Shown: positions 7,470-15,494 of the stretch, piece by piece
Layout of the letters: each line of letters starts with the position of its first letter
Position numbering within the stretch: the first letter of the stretch is position 1
Source of the DNA: DATMXS01 sp050260275
GTDB lineage: Bacteria; Acidobacteriota; Terriglobia; Bryobacterales; Bryobacteraceae
Direction of reading: 5' to 3'
Length of the DNA: 20,419 bases
Assembly: GCA_050260275.1 (NCBI GenBank)
Contig: JBLNBX010000266.1
Coordinates: 1-20,419 of the forward strand
Position numbers and translations under genes: made by a program
The notes under the pieces: generated by a model
The model's input: only the letters and a program-made list of their open reading frames with translations
Told to the model about the DNA's origin: nothing
Databases searched by the model: none

Positions 7470-8083
7470 TCCCGCACCAGCACTTCCCGGAAGTACACCA
7501 CCGATTTGGGATCGTGGTTCTGCAGGCCGATGTAGCCGACGTCTGGCCGCGGACCGCGCACCGGCTCAAACCATATGCGGCGCGGCGGTACTTGCTGGCT
7601 GCCGTGAAACTCGTTCACCTTCTCGCCATTGAGATAGACCGTCGTTAGCTGGCCCTTGAGCTCTATATCTAGCGTGTTCCATTCGCCGGCAGGTTTCTGC
7701 GCCCGTTTCGAAACCTTGCTCAACGAGTAGATCGAGCCAGTGCAGTGCCACTCGTCGCCGCCCGCATCAATCTGAACCTCGTACCCGTTGTGGACGCCGT
7801 ACCATGGGTCCTTCGGCAGCTCCGGCATGCGGATGTACACTCCCGAGTTGGCGTTGCGCGACGCGGTCTTGAACACGACGCGCAAGGTGGCGTTGCCGAC
7901 CTTCGCACGATCGTAGACCAGCAGCCCCATGCCGCCCTCGGTCTTGAGCATTCCGTCTTCGACTACGAACCGCCCGGGGCCCACCATGGTCCATCCAGTC
8001 AGGTCCTTGCCGTTGAAAAGCGGCTTCCACTCGGCTGCGGAGCCGAGGCCGCAGGCCAGCAGCATCGCAACGAACACTCGCAT
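7466..8083 (-). CDS. Secreted DUF1080 (3-keto-disaccharide hydrolase fold) protein
   Basis: 205 residues from the chosen ATG. An N-terminal signal peptide (about 1-16, ending GSAA) is followed by a single PF06439-type LamG-like beta-sandwich. Family landmarks are WKPLFNGKDLTGW (19-31), NSGVYIR, GYEVQI, the LNGEKVNEF strand and the closing GYIGLQNHD...FREVLV. By family knowledge such domains bind or hydrolyse glycans, including 3-keto-glucosides, in Acidobacteria and Planctomycetes. The reading frame extends upstream to a GTG at 8137, but the ATG at 8083 starts exactly at a signal peptide; neither start has a strong Shine-Dalgarno. It is first in an operon with the lipoprotein gene (ATGA overlap), which suggests a shared envelope role (inference). 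Confidence 0.88.
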   Translation of the reverse strand: MRVFVAMLLACGLGSAAEWKPLFNGKDLTGWTMVGPGRFVVEDGMLKTEGGMGLLVYDRAKVGNATLRVVFKTASRNANSGVYIRMPELPKDPWYGVHNGYEVQIDAGGDEWHCTGSIYSLSKVSKRAQKPAGEWNTLDIELKGQLTTVYLNGEKVNEFHGSQQVPPRRIWFEPVRGPRPDVGYIGLQNHDPKSVVYFREVLVRE

Positions 8084-8342
8084 AGCTTTGGATTGTACCG
8101 AGGTCCGCCGCTGGCATGTTGCCGTGTGCCGGCGCACTCACTATCCCGCGTCCACTTCACCTTTACCGGACACTGGCGGGCTCGATGTCACGAATACCTG
8201 ACCCTTTACAGCCGCCCGCCGTCCCACACCAGACGTAAGGCGCTGTAACGGCATTAACCGGGCAACGGCGCGAGTAGTCCGGAGGTCACACAGTCAGCGG
8301 TACAGGCGGGACCAGGAGTCGCCGCCGGACAAGGGGGTTCGT

Positions 8343-9098
8343 ATGCCAAGGTACCTGGCCGAATTCGTCGGCACGTTCGTTCTGATCTTCTCGGGCGTCG
8401 GCGCGGCCGTGCTCGCCGGGGACCGGATCGGCTATACCGGGGTTGCACTCGCCTTTGGTCTATCCTTGCTCGCGATGGTGTATACCATCGGCCACATCTC
8501 AGGCTGCCACATCAATCCGGCGGTCACCTTGGGAGTGCTTCTCAGCGGAAAAATGGACAAGAGACTCGCGCCGGGATATTGGGCGGCCCAAATCGCCGGA
8601 GGCATTGCTGCCGCGGCCGTACTTCTCGTGATCGCGAAAGGATCCGTCGCCGGCTACGACGCCGGGCTGCAGGGGTTCGCGGCGAACGGTTACGGCGCGC
8701 ATTCACCGGGGCAGTATGGCATGGTAGCCGCTCTCCTGATTGAGATCGTGCTCACCTTCTTTCTGGTAATAACCGTCATCGGCGCGACAGAGGTGCGGGC
8801 GCCCGTTGGTTTTGCCGGAATAGCGATCGGGCTGATCCTGGGCGTCGGCAACCTGGTGGGCATTCCCGTGACGAACGCGTCCATCAACCCGGCGCGTAGC
8901 ATCGGACCGGCGGTATTCGCCGGTGGATGGGCGCTCAGCCAGCTCTGGTTGTTCATCGTGGCGCCTCTGGCCGGTGGAGCGATCGCCGCGCTGGTGTATC
9001 GCGGACTGAGCAGAGGACCGGCTGTGGCGGTATCGGAGGCGGAACGCGCGCTCCCGAGCGAGCAGGCGGAACAGCTTCGCGACCGTGGCGAGAGGTGA
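8343..9098 (+). CDS. Aquaporin / MIP family channel (AqpZ-like)
   Basis: 251-residue six-helix channel with two half-helix motifs: NPA at 58-60 (HINPAVT) and NPA at 182-184 (NASINPARS). Aligned by eye to E. coli AqpZ, the selectivity-filter positions F43/H174/T183/R189 correspond to F38/N170/A179/R185, so the histidine of water-specific channels is replaced by asparagine and the threonine by alanine. This could allow glycerol or other small solutes (inference). A hydrophilic tail of about 25 residues follows the last helix. The start has a good Shine-Dalgarno (AAGGGGG). It appears monocistronic; the upstream 205 bases hold no gene. Confidence 0.93.
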   Translation: MPRYLAEFVGTFVLIFSGVGAAVLAGDRIGYTGVALAFGLSLLAMVYTIGHISGCHINPAVTLGVLLSGKMDKRLAPGYWAAQIAGGIAAAAVLLVIAKGSVAGYDAGLQGFAANGYGAHSPGQYGMVAALLIEIVLTFFLVITVIGATEVRAPVGFAGIAIGLILGVGNLVGIPVTNASINPARSIGPAVFAGGWALSQLWLFIVAPLAGGAIAALVYRGLSRGPAVAVSEAERALPSEQAEQLRDRGER

Positions 9099-9100
9099 TC

Positions 9101-9121
9101 CCCGGGATCTCCGGGTTTCTT
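9101..9121 (+). terminator. Weak terminator-like hairpin after the aquaporin
   Basis: A 5-bp stem (CCCGG 9101-9105 with CCGGG 9111-9115) is followed by TTTCTT, in the 22-bp gap between convergent genes. The stem is short, so efficiency is doubtful. Confidence 0.35.
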
Positions 9122-10707
9122 CAGGAACCCAGCGCCATACCGCTCAGTTGAACGTATTTGGCGTCGTTCTCCCTGGCTGCCGCACCGTCCGCCGTCTTGC
9201 GAGCCAGCACCGCATCCCAGACGTGGCGGTTGTAGATGCAGCCGGGGTCGCCCGCTGTCATATCGCCCGTGTAAGCGAACGCGCGCGCCCGGCATCCGCC
9301 GCAGTACAGCTTGTAGTCGCACACCGCGCAGTGGTCGCCCCGATCGTCGCGGTCGGCGAGGATGCGGAACGGCTCGGAGTTGAAAAGATCCAGCAGCGTC
9401 TGCGTGCGCAGGTTGCCAACCTCCGGCGACGGCATGTACACGCACGGCGTTACCGCCCCGTTCGGCTGGATGGAGCAATAGCACCGGCCGGCGCCGCATC
9501 CACCGAGGTACCGCGCAAGAACCCGCGTCTTCTCCCCTGCCCCGAGCCCCGCGTGGCCGGTCGGGTATATGTCGTTGAGCGCGCCATACATGATGCAGTT
9601 CCGTCCGAACTGCGGCGCGGTAGAGAAGATGCCGATGCGCGCTTCCTGAAGGTGGTCGTTGAGCCTCCGCAGGACCATTTCGCGCTGTTCGGGCTCGAGA
9701 TCGTCGCCGGCCATCTCAATTCCCCGCCCCACCGGGATGAAGTTGAAGTGCGAGAACGTACTGCAGCCGAGGTCGATGGCGAAGTTCACGAGGTCGTCCA
9801 CCTGGTTTGCAGTGTGGCGCGTGATGCAGGCGGCGAAAGCGGTCCGGATGCCAGCGGCAACCGAGTTCCGGATGCCCTGAACGGAACGCGCCCAGGCTCC
9901 GGGCTGCCCGCGGAAGCGGTCGTGCTCCTCCGGACGCACGCTGTCAACGCTGACCTCGACGTAGCGCACGCCGCACTCGCGCAGTCGCGCCGCGGTTTCG
10001 GGCGTAAGCAGGGTTCCGTTCGTGGCCAGCGTCAGGTGGATGTGGTTCCGGCGCGCGTGCTCGAGCACCGGCCAGATGTCCTTTGAGACCAGAGGCTCGC
10101 CCCCCGCCAGCGCCAGAAACGGCACGCCCGCCGCGGCCAACTGGTCCACAACCATGAGGCGCTCCTCGAGCGTCAGTTCGTCGCTCAGCGGCCGCCGAGT
10201 GGCCACCTGATAGCAGTGTTTGCACGTGAGATTGCACGCCTGCGTGAAGTTCCAGACCACCGTCAGCGGCGCCACGAAGCGCTGCGGCGCGGTGAAGCCG
10301 TACTTCGCGATGCTGCGGGCGGTGAGCGCGAGCGCCCGCACCGTCGGGGGGTGATGGAACAAGCGGGCCTTCAGCGCCTCGCGGTTCCCGCCATAGTGCC
10401 TTATGAAGCAATCGATGATCGCCGTAGCCGCGCCGTACGCCACGCGGGACAAGCCGGTGAGCTCCGGGTTATCGTAGTTCTCGCACAGCCGCTCGAACAG
10501 GCACTTGTTGTCGCTCTTGAGCTCGGTCAGCCACCCAAGCAGCCTTCGGGTGGACGGTTTGGCGAGTATGTCTTCCAGCTTGTGATGCGGCTCATTCGGA
10601 GGAGCCGTAAGGCGTGTCGCGGCAGGACGTTGTGATGTCCTCACCTTCTCAAGGGAATCGCCGAGATACATGCGCAACCCCCAAGCACGTAATGCTTCTT
10701 GCTTCAT
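9121..10707 (-). CDS. Radical SAM / SPASM-domain protein with long N-terminal extension
   Basis: 528 residues. The radical SAM core carries C158-x3-C162-x2-C165 (CNLTCKHC) for the SAM-binding [4Fe-4S] cluster, and GGEP at 202-205. A Cys-rich C-terminal SPASM-like region has C404, C409, C411, C422, C460, C463, C469, C472 and C490, so one or two auxiliary clusters are likely. Relatives of this layout modify peptides (PqqE, mycofactocin maturase), haem precursors (NirJ/AhbC/AhbD type) or act beside tungsten enzymes. I cannot tell which. About 145 residues before the core have no family I recognise. No precursor peptide, peptidase or haem gene is visible nearby. The first ATG lacks a Shine-Dalgarno; ATG at codon 13 (10671) with GGGGG upstream is a plausible alternative. 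Confidence 0.9.
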   Translation of the reverse strand: MKQEALRAWGLRMYLGDSLEKVRTSQRPAATRLTAPPNEPHHKLEDILAKPSTRRLLGWLTELKSDNKCLFERLCENYDNPELTGLSRVAYGAATAIIDCFIRHYGGNREALKARLFHHPPTVRALALTARSIAKYGFTAPQRFVAPLTVVWNFTQACNLTCKHCYQVATRRPLSDELTLEERLMVVDQLAAAGVPFLALAGGEPLVSKDIWPVLEHARRNHIHLTLATNGTLLTPETAARLRECGVRYVEVSVDSVRPEEHDRFRGQPGAWARSVQGIRNSVAAGIRTAFAACITRHTANQVDDLVNFAIDLGCSTFSHFNFIPVGRGIEMAGDDLEPEQREMVLRRLNDHLQEARIGIFSTAPQFGRNCIMYGALNDIYPTGHAGLGAGEKTRVLARYLGGCGAGRCYCSIQPNGAVTPCVYMPSPEVGNLRTQTLLDLFNSEPFRILADRDDRGDHCAVCDYKLYCGGCRARAFAYTGDMTAGDPGCIYNRHVWDAVLARKTADGAAARENDAKYVQLSGMALGS

Positions 10708-10815
10708 CTACACACTATCAGCAGGCGAGAGCAATCTCAATGGGAGCGGCGGGCCGGCATCGCCGCGGCGCCGTTAGCGGCGCGCGCGCCGAGTGTGACA
10801 TGCTTGGATCGAACG

Positions 10816-11886
10816 ATGGGGCGTATCGCTATACACTGGCGCGGACTGCGCAAGCGTGCCTCGCGGCAGCCGGTGACGCTTGCCGGGTTCGTGTTCACCA
10901 TGGTTCTGGTGCTGGTGGGCGCGGCGGCTCTCGTAACCGCCAACAACCTGCTCTTCCTGATACTTGCGGCCATGCTCTCGACGCTGCTGGTGTCGGGCTT
11001 CATGAACCGGCTCTCCCTCGCGGCGCTTGAGATCGATTTCGTGCTACCGGATCACATCGCAGCCCGCAGCAAGGTAGCCGGGCGCATCCGCCTGCGCAAC
11101 GCAAAAAGCTGGCTGCCGTCGTTCTCGGTTCATCTGAGCGGAACCGGGGACACGGTGCTCACAACGCTGTACTTCCCCGTGATCCCGGGCGGCGCGAAGC
11201 TCGAAGAGACAGTCGAGGCGCTGTTTCAGAAGCGCGGCATCTATCGCGAGAACGGTTTCCAGTTCTCCAGCAGCTTTCCGTTCGGCTTTCTGGAGCGCCG
11301 CGCGCAGGTGACCCTGCGCAGGGATGTTCTGGTCTACCCTCCCATCGACCCTCAGCCGGGTTTCGAAGATCTGCTCGCGGCGGTCCGCGGAGACATGGAG
11401 TCGCTGGTACGCGGGCGCGGTCACGACTTCTACCGGATTCGCCCCTACGAGGCCCTCGAAAGCGCGCGCCACGTGGACTGGAAGGCTACCGCACACACGG
11501 GCGCGCTGCAGGTGCGCGAGTTCGCGCGCGAGCAGGACCGTGTGCTGGAGGTTTTCCTCGACCTCGACGTTCCCGCAGGCGAAGAGGCCTGGTTCGAGCA
11601 GGCGGTGAACGCGTGCGCCTACCTGGCGTGGTCCATCGGATCCCGCGGCGGGCGAATCCGCTTCCGCACGCAGGAGTACGACGTGGCCGTGCCGGAGATG
11701 GGCGACGTGTACGCGATTCTCAAGTATCTGGCGACCGTGTCGCCGCGGCGCGGCAAGCTTTCGGCGGGTCCGGCGGACGACAACAGTTGCCAGGTGGTGT
11801 TCAGCGCCGCGGCCGTGCTCGAAGTCGCCCACGCCGGATGGGCGCAGGCGCGCATTCTCGGTCCGGGAGCTTTTCCTCCGGCGTAG
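10816..11886 (+). CDS. DUF58 domain membrane protein
   Basis: 356 residues from the chosen ATG. Two adjacent membrane helices (about 20-40 and 43-62) precede a cytoplasmic or periplasmic beta-rich region and the DUF58 signature around 199-240, including RGRGHDFYRIRPYE and the HVDWKATAHTG...REFAREQ block. By family knowledge DUF58 proteins are usually encoded beside a MoxR AAA+ ATPase and VWA proteins and act in complex assembly or stress response. No MoxR gene lies in the window. The frame is open upstream to 10699, but the residues before the chosen start look non-coding, and MGRIAIHWRG resembles the family N-terminus. Shine-Dalgarno is weak (GGA). It is divergent from the radical SAM gene. 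Confidence 0.9.
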   Translation: MGRIAIHWRGLRKRASRQPVTLAGFVFTMVLVLVGAAALVTANNLLFLILAAMLSTLLVSGFMNRLSLAALEIDFVLPDHIAARSKVAGRIRLRNAKSWLPSFSVHLSGTGDTVLTTLYFPVIPGGAKLEETVEALFQKRGIYRENGFQFSSSFPFGFLERRAQVTLRRDVLVYPPIDPQPGFEDLLAAVRGDMESLVRGRGHDFYRIRPYEALESARHVDWKATAHTGALQVREFAREQDRVLEVFLDLDVPAGEEAWFEQAVNACAYLAWSIGSRGGRIRFRTQEYDVAVPEMGDVYAILKYLATVSPRRGKLSAGPADDNSCQVVFSAAAVLEVAHAGWAQARILGPGAFPPA

Positions 11887-11898
11887 AGCCGGGCGCTT

Positions 11899-12351
11899 TC
11901 ATCCGCTCCCGGCTTTTCTGCGCAGGCTGGGCCGCTGGCTACGCGGCGGCTTTCGGACGCCCGCGTGCAGCAGGCGCTTGACGGAGCGGATCAACTGCGG
12001 CACTTCGTTCGCGCTCTTGGCGATCACGACGTCCGCACCGGTGTTCTGCTCGTCGAAGCCCATCATGTCCGCGTATCCGGATATGAGGATGATGGGCGTC
12101 TCCGGCGAACGCGCCCGGATCTCGGCTATCAGCTTGAGCCCGTTCATGCGCGGCATGCGGAAATCCGTCACGACGACGTCAAAGTGGCCGGTGGTGAACA
12201 GACCGAGCGCTTCCTGCCCTTCGGTGGCGGTGGTGACATCGTAGGACTGCTCTTCGAGCAGGGCTTTGCGCGCGGCCAGACCCAACCGGTTATCGTCGAC
12301 GAGAAGAATCCGCGCAGTCGCGTTGGATGAACTTGAGCGGGTGCTGTTCAT
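11899..12351 (-). CDS. Stand-alone response-regulator receiver
   Basis: 150 residues from the chosen ATG: a single receiver domain (about 13-130) with acidic pair D19/D20, phosphoacceptor D63 in VVTDFRMP and S91. There is no DNA-binding or enzymatic output domain. The usual K-P pair is K112-S113, so the conserved proline is missing. The basic tail (RKPPRSQRPSLRRKAGSG) may be disordered. It could relay phosphate (Spo0F/CheY-like) or act by protein binding. The frame opens at a TTG (12396) without a usable Shine-Dalgarno; ATG 12351 is preferred. Tail-to-tail with the DUF58 gene, 12-bp gap. Confidence 0.85.
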   Translation of the reverse strand: MNSTRSSSSNATARILLVDDNRLGLAARKALLEEQSYDVTTATEGQEALGLFTTGHFDVVVTDFRMPRMNGLKLIAEIRARSPETPIILISGYADMMGFDEQNTGADVVIAKSANEVPQLIRSVKRLLHAGVRKPPRSQRPSLRRKAGSG

Positions 12352-12576
12352 GTCCGGGGTATCGCGAAGGTAGCAAAGCGCCCGATGCGGTGTCAACGCC
12401 TTTGTAAGAAGTTGTATAAACGCGAGATCAAATGCTTGACATCGAGCGCATAAATCGCTAATGCTGAGCGCTCTCGTTTCTGTGCGCTCATATCATCGCG
12501 CGATGCAGCGCTGGCCGGAACAAAAAACTGAAATTTGTGTGAGAGTTTTCCCCGTGTGCTGATACTAGGTTACTTA

Positions 12577-12598
12577 CTGCCCAGTATTTTGCGGGCAG
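12577..12598. terminator. Possible transcript-end hairpin downstream of the VWFA gene
   Basis: CTGCCC (12577-12582) pairs with GGGCAG (12593-12598) just after the VWFA gene stop on the minus strand. No T-run follows, so it is at best a weak terminator. The rest of the 253-bp gap to the receiver gene holds a perfect 12-bp palindrome (catcgcgcgatg, 12494-12505) and no gene. Confidence 0.35.
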
Positions 12599-12604
12599 AC
12601 CCAG

Positions 12605-13747
12605 TTATTCGACTTCGCGCGGAGCAGTGTAACCGTTTTTCGCAATAATCTGATATTTCACGGGCTTACCGTTCACCGTCACCTTCAACGGCTTGCCCGT
12701 GGCCGGATCCACAAGCTCCACTTTGATCCTGCGGAACTTGCCGTCGCGCGCCTGGTTGGTGGGCGAGTACGCCATCGTGTACTGGTTGCGCAGCGCCTCG
12801 GAGATGGAACGGAAGATGCCCGGAAACTCGCCGTAGAACCGGGGCAGGAACACCATTCCGCCGGTCTCCTTCGCGAACGTGCGCAGTTGGTTGTCTGCCT
12901 GAAGCCCGTCCAGCCGCGCGATGGGCCCCAGATACCCCAGTGAATCGTAGTACATCCGCAGCGCCTGAGCCATACCAATCGCGTAGACCGGCACTCCGCC
13001 AAGCTGCAGTTTTTTTCGCGTCTCGTCGTAGGTGAGCTTGCTGAATGTATCCCAGCCCGAGGAGATCAGCACAATGGCCTTGCGCCCCTCGATATCCTGC
13101 ATGCGCTCAACGGTGAACACCAGCGCGTCATACAGATTCGATTCCGTATACGCCGGGATCCGCAGCCGGCGCATAGCCTCATACGCCTCGCGCTTGTCCT
13201 GGGTAAAGTCGGTTAACACCTCGGGACGCATGTCGTAGGCGACGATCGCTACGTAATCTTCCGGTTTAAGCGTGTCAAGAAAACCGTAGGCGGCGGTCAG
13301 TGTCTGATACCAGGTCTCGGTATAGTACTGCTGCCACAGGTTGCTGAACTCGATCACGAGGACGACCGTCATCGGCGCTTCGCCCGCTCCGAACTGCGTG
13401 ATGGTCTGCGGAACGTTGTCTTCAAGGATGCGGAAGTTCTCTTTCGGGATGCCGGGTATGAAACGGCCCTTGTTGTCGATGACCGTCACGTCGAGGGACA
13501 CCGTAGTCACATCGCTGCGAAACGTCGGCGCTCCCTCGGGCACGTCGCCCTCTTTCTTGCGGCCGAACTTCGAGGGGATCTTTTCCTGCTCTTCGGCTGC
13601 CGCACCGGGAGCGGTATCGGTGGTCTTCTTGCGCGGCCTCGCGACCGTCTCGCTGCCCTCTCGGGCCGGACCCTGCTGCGCCAGCGCTTCCATGCCGAAA
13701 GCGCCTGCGAAACAAAGGGTCAAAAGCATCAACGCGATCCGTTTCAT
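12605..13747 (-). CDS. Secreted VWFA-related acidobacterial-domain protein
   Basis: 380 residues. Signal peptide 1-23 (cleavage near ALA-QQ), a charged low-complexity linker (about 25-72), then a VWFA-related domain of the type described for Acidobacteria. It begins with the family's DVTVIDNKGRFIPGI / ENFRILEDNVPQTI segment (86-115). The metal-ion-dependent adhesion site is degenerate: the usual DxSxS is E133-F134-S135-N136, although SNLYDAL (203-209) and SSGWD (229-233) keep the later strands recognisable. It probably works outside the cytoplasm as a binding module; ligand unknown. The start has AAGG upstream. Monocistronic as far as seen. Confidence 0.9.
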   Translation of the reverse strand: MKRIALMLLTLCFAGAFGMEALAQQGPAREGSETVARPRKKTTDTAPGAAAEEQEKIPSKFGRKKEGDVPEGAPTFRSDVTTVSLDVTVIDNKGRFIPGIPKENFRILEDNVPQTITQFGAGEAPMTVVLVIEFSNLWQQYYTETWYQTLTAAYGFLDTLKPEDYVAIVAYDMRPEVLTDFTQDKREAYEAMRRLRIPAYTESNLYDALVFTVERMQDIEGRKAIVLISSGWDTFSKLTYDETRKKLQLGGVPVYAIGMAQALRMYYDSLGYLGPIARLDGLQADNQLRTFAKETGGMVFLPRFYGEFPGIFRSISEALRNQYTMAYSPTNQARDGKFRRIKVELVDPATGKPLKVTVNGKPVKYQIIAKNGYTAPREVE

Positions 13748-13830
13748 GGCCTTGTTTCCCTGAACCTCAGCATATCAGAGCGGTTCCGCTCTGAAGCCTT
13801 TGACGGGCCGTTGGAGAAATGTGTTTCCGG

Positions 13831-14574
13831 CTACTGCACCCAGGGGCCGCGATCGCCACCGTGCCTGCGCATGTAGACCTGGAATCTGCGCCGGGCTCGC
13901 TCCCGCTTCCAGCGCTGGTAGCGCTCACCGGCCCATCCGAGCAGGTTCGCGCGCGGCATCCTCACCTTCAGGAAGATGTAGCCGAACACCATGCCGCCCA
14001 GATGTGCCACGTGGCTCACATTTCCGCCGCCCTGGAACGAGTTCAGGAACACGATGCCCCCGATGATCATGACGAAGTACTTTGCTTTCATCGGGAACAA
14101 AAAGAAGAACAGGACGGTGCGGTCCGGATACAGCACGCCATACGCGAGCAGAATGCCGTAGATCGCGCCGGATGCGCCGATGGTGCGGTAGGCCGCGCCT
14201 CCGAACAGCATGCTCGCTATCACCACGGTCAGCCCTGCCCCTATGCCACACAGGAAGTAGTACCGCAGGAACCGCCGCGTGCCCCAGTCGCGCTCGAGGT
14301 CCGACCCGAACATCCACAGCGCCAGCATGTTGAACAGCAGGTGCATGACGCCGCCGTGGAGGAACAGATACGTGCCCAGTTCCCAGATGCGCAGGCCGAA
14401 CACCACCTCCAGCGGCACCAGCCCGAGCCAGCGCAGGCTCACTCCGGTGAACAACGCCGAGAAGAACTCGAGCAGGAACACGCCGGTGTTTATGATGAGC
14501 AGCCACTTCACACCTGGCGGTACGAATTGCGAAAAGCCTCCGCCGTAGTAGTTGCTTTGCCGGGCGTATTGCAT
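13831..14574 (-). CDS. Rhomboid-family intramembrane serine protease
   Basis: 247 residues from the chosen ATG. A six-helix rhomboid core spans about 22-203. Visible catalytic features are HLLFN (H78, N82) in the second helix, GASG with S135 as nucleophile, and H191 in HVAHLGG as the second member of the dyad. The C-terminal tail (205-247) is Arg-rich and cytoplasmic. By family knowledge it would cleave membrane-protein substrates within or near the bilayer; the substrate is unknown. The frame runs upstream to a GTG (14625), but neither that nor the ATG has a clear Shine-Dalgarno. The downstream gap to the VWFA gene is 83 bp. Confidence 0.93.
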   Translation of the reverse strand: MQYARQSNYYGGGFSQFVPPGVKWLLIINTGVFLLEFFSALFTGVSLRWLGLVPLEVVFGLRIWELGTYLFLHGGVMHLLFNMLALWMFGSDLERDWGTRRFLRYYFLCGIGAGLTVVIASMLFGGAAYRTIGASGAIYGILLAYGVLYPDRTVLFFFLFPMKAKYFVMIIGGIVFLNSFQGGGNVSHVAHLGGMVFGYIFLKVRMPRANLLGWAGERYQRWKRERARRRFQVYMRRHGGDRGPWVQ

Positions 14575-14673
14575 TTGGGAGGAACGACTCACTGTCAGGA
14601 TACCAGACAGTCTCAGCCGAGGCACCCCGAAAAACGGAGCGCCACTGTTACATATAGGGGCGTTGAGACCGCT

Positions 14674-15094
14674 GCGGAGCTTCAGCTCAGCACACCTCGG
14701 CTTGCTGTGACGACGGCGCTTGAGGTCCAGGGGCTGAAGCCCGTGAACTTCACGGCCCTATTCGGCCCGACTGAAGTCGGGCCCTGATACGAAGCATTCA
14801 TCCAAGGTTCAGCGTACGGGGAAGCCGGGCCATGGGGTCCGGCGCGGACAAGGGCGTCCGCCTCACTGGAGGCGTGGACTCGGTGGCATAGGATGCAGTG
14901 CTCGCATCGGGGGGCGGCCTTCAGGCCGCTGCGGAGCTTCAGCTCCGCACACTCCGGCGCGGCGCCGTTGGGCTTCGTATCATGGCACGGCTTCAGCCGT
15001 GCAGATACACGCCACCGGGATTGGGCTTCAGCTCCAGTCTTGATAGCGCTCGACAGGCAGGGTTGAGGCCCTGCGTGGGCTCAATCCCGCCCCG
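14674..15094. repeat. Mosaic array A of CTTCAG-core palindromes
   Basis: Non-coding block built from palindromes and shared spacers. Hairpin arms: 14677-14680/14685-14688 (decayed), 14731-14734/14739-14742 (TGAA loop), 14741-14747/14749-14755, 14764-14771/14776-14783 (8 bp, TGAA), 14914-14919/14924-14929 (TTCA), 14930-14937/14942-14949 (8 bp, TTCA), 14985-14991/14996-15002 (7 bp, TTCA), 15057-15063/15068-15074 and 15075-15090. Shared spacers include ccctgatacgaag (14782-14794), an inverted copy of it (14973-14982) and tgatagcgctcga (15041-15053). It ends 15 bp before the stop of the small membrane protein gene. Order and orientation match array B. Confidence 0.8.
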
Positions 15095-15109
15095 TGAACA
15101 GCATCCACC

Positions 15110-15400
15110 TCAAGAAACCGCCTCGTCGCCTCCGCCCCGGCCGAACCGGTTCAGCACGGATGCGCACGTCCGCAGCCCCGCGGCCATCATCAGCCAGACC
15201 TGCCAGTGCGACAGCAGCCCCGTAGAAAACACGAACTCGCCGGTCCACTGGAGGTCAGCCGCCAGCCGCCACAAGCCGAGCACCGCCGCCATCACGGCGG
15301 CCGGGGTCAGTAGTGCGGCGGTCAGGCTCGCAAGCTCTCTATTGCGCTCCAGGTGTTTGGCGAAGGCCGGCCCCAATCGCAGCCTTATCCGCACTTTCAT
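15110..15400 (-). CDS. Small two-helix membrane protein, unknown function
   Basis: 96 residues from the chosen ATG. A basic N-terminus (KVRIRLRLG) precedes two hydrophobic helices at about 23-45 and 58-80 and a Gly-rich polar tail. No family recognised. The frame is open further upstream to 15643, but that part overlaps the Gfo/Idh gene on the other strand and is a shadow. An ATG at 15457 (116 aa) is a possible alternative start; no clear Shine-Dalgarno for either. Lies between array A and the divergent oxidoreductase gene. Coding status is moderately supported by the hydrophobic pattern and placement. Confidence 0.55.
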   Translation of the reverse strand: MKVRIRLRLGPAFAKHLERNRELASLTAALLTPAAVMAAVLGLWRLAADLQWTGEFVFSTGLLSHWQVWLMMAAGLRTCASVLNRFGRGGGDEAVS

Positions 15401-15494
15401 GGGAAAATCGTTCTTCAATTCTACTACGGCGTCCCGCCGCGCCGCGTTCTGGTACATTGACTTGTGGCAAGCACCACCCAGGAAAGGATGGAAC

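Noticed and set aside
9085..10086. 333-residue plus-strand open frame
   Set aside because: Antisense to the radical SAM gene and overlapping the aquaporin end; no family features.
12434..12462. TTGACA promoter on the plus strand
   Set aside because: TTGACA is present, but at 17-bp spacing the -10 reads TAATGC, a poor match, and no plus-strand gene follows.
14898..15494. Upstream extension of the Gfo/Idh reading frame
   Set aside because: It translates through the palindromic array and the divergent small gene. The Rossmann fold starts precisely at ATG 15495, which has a Shine-Dalgarno-like sequence.
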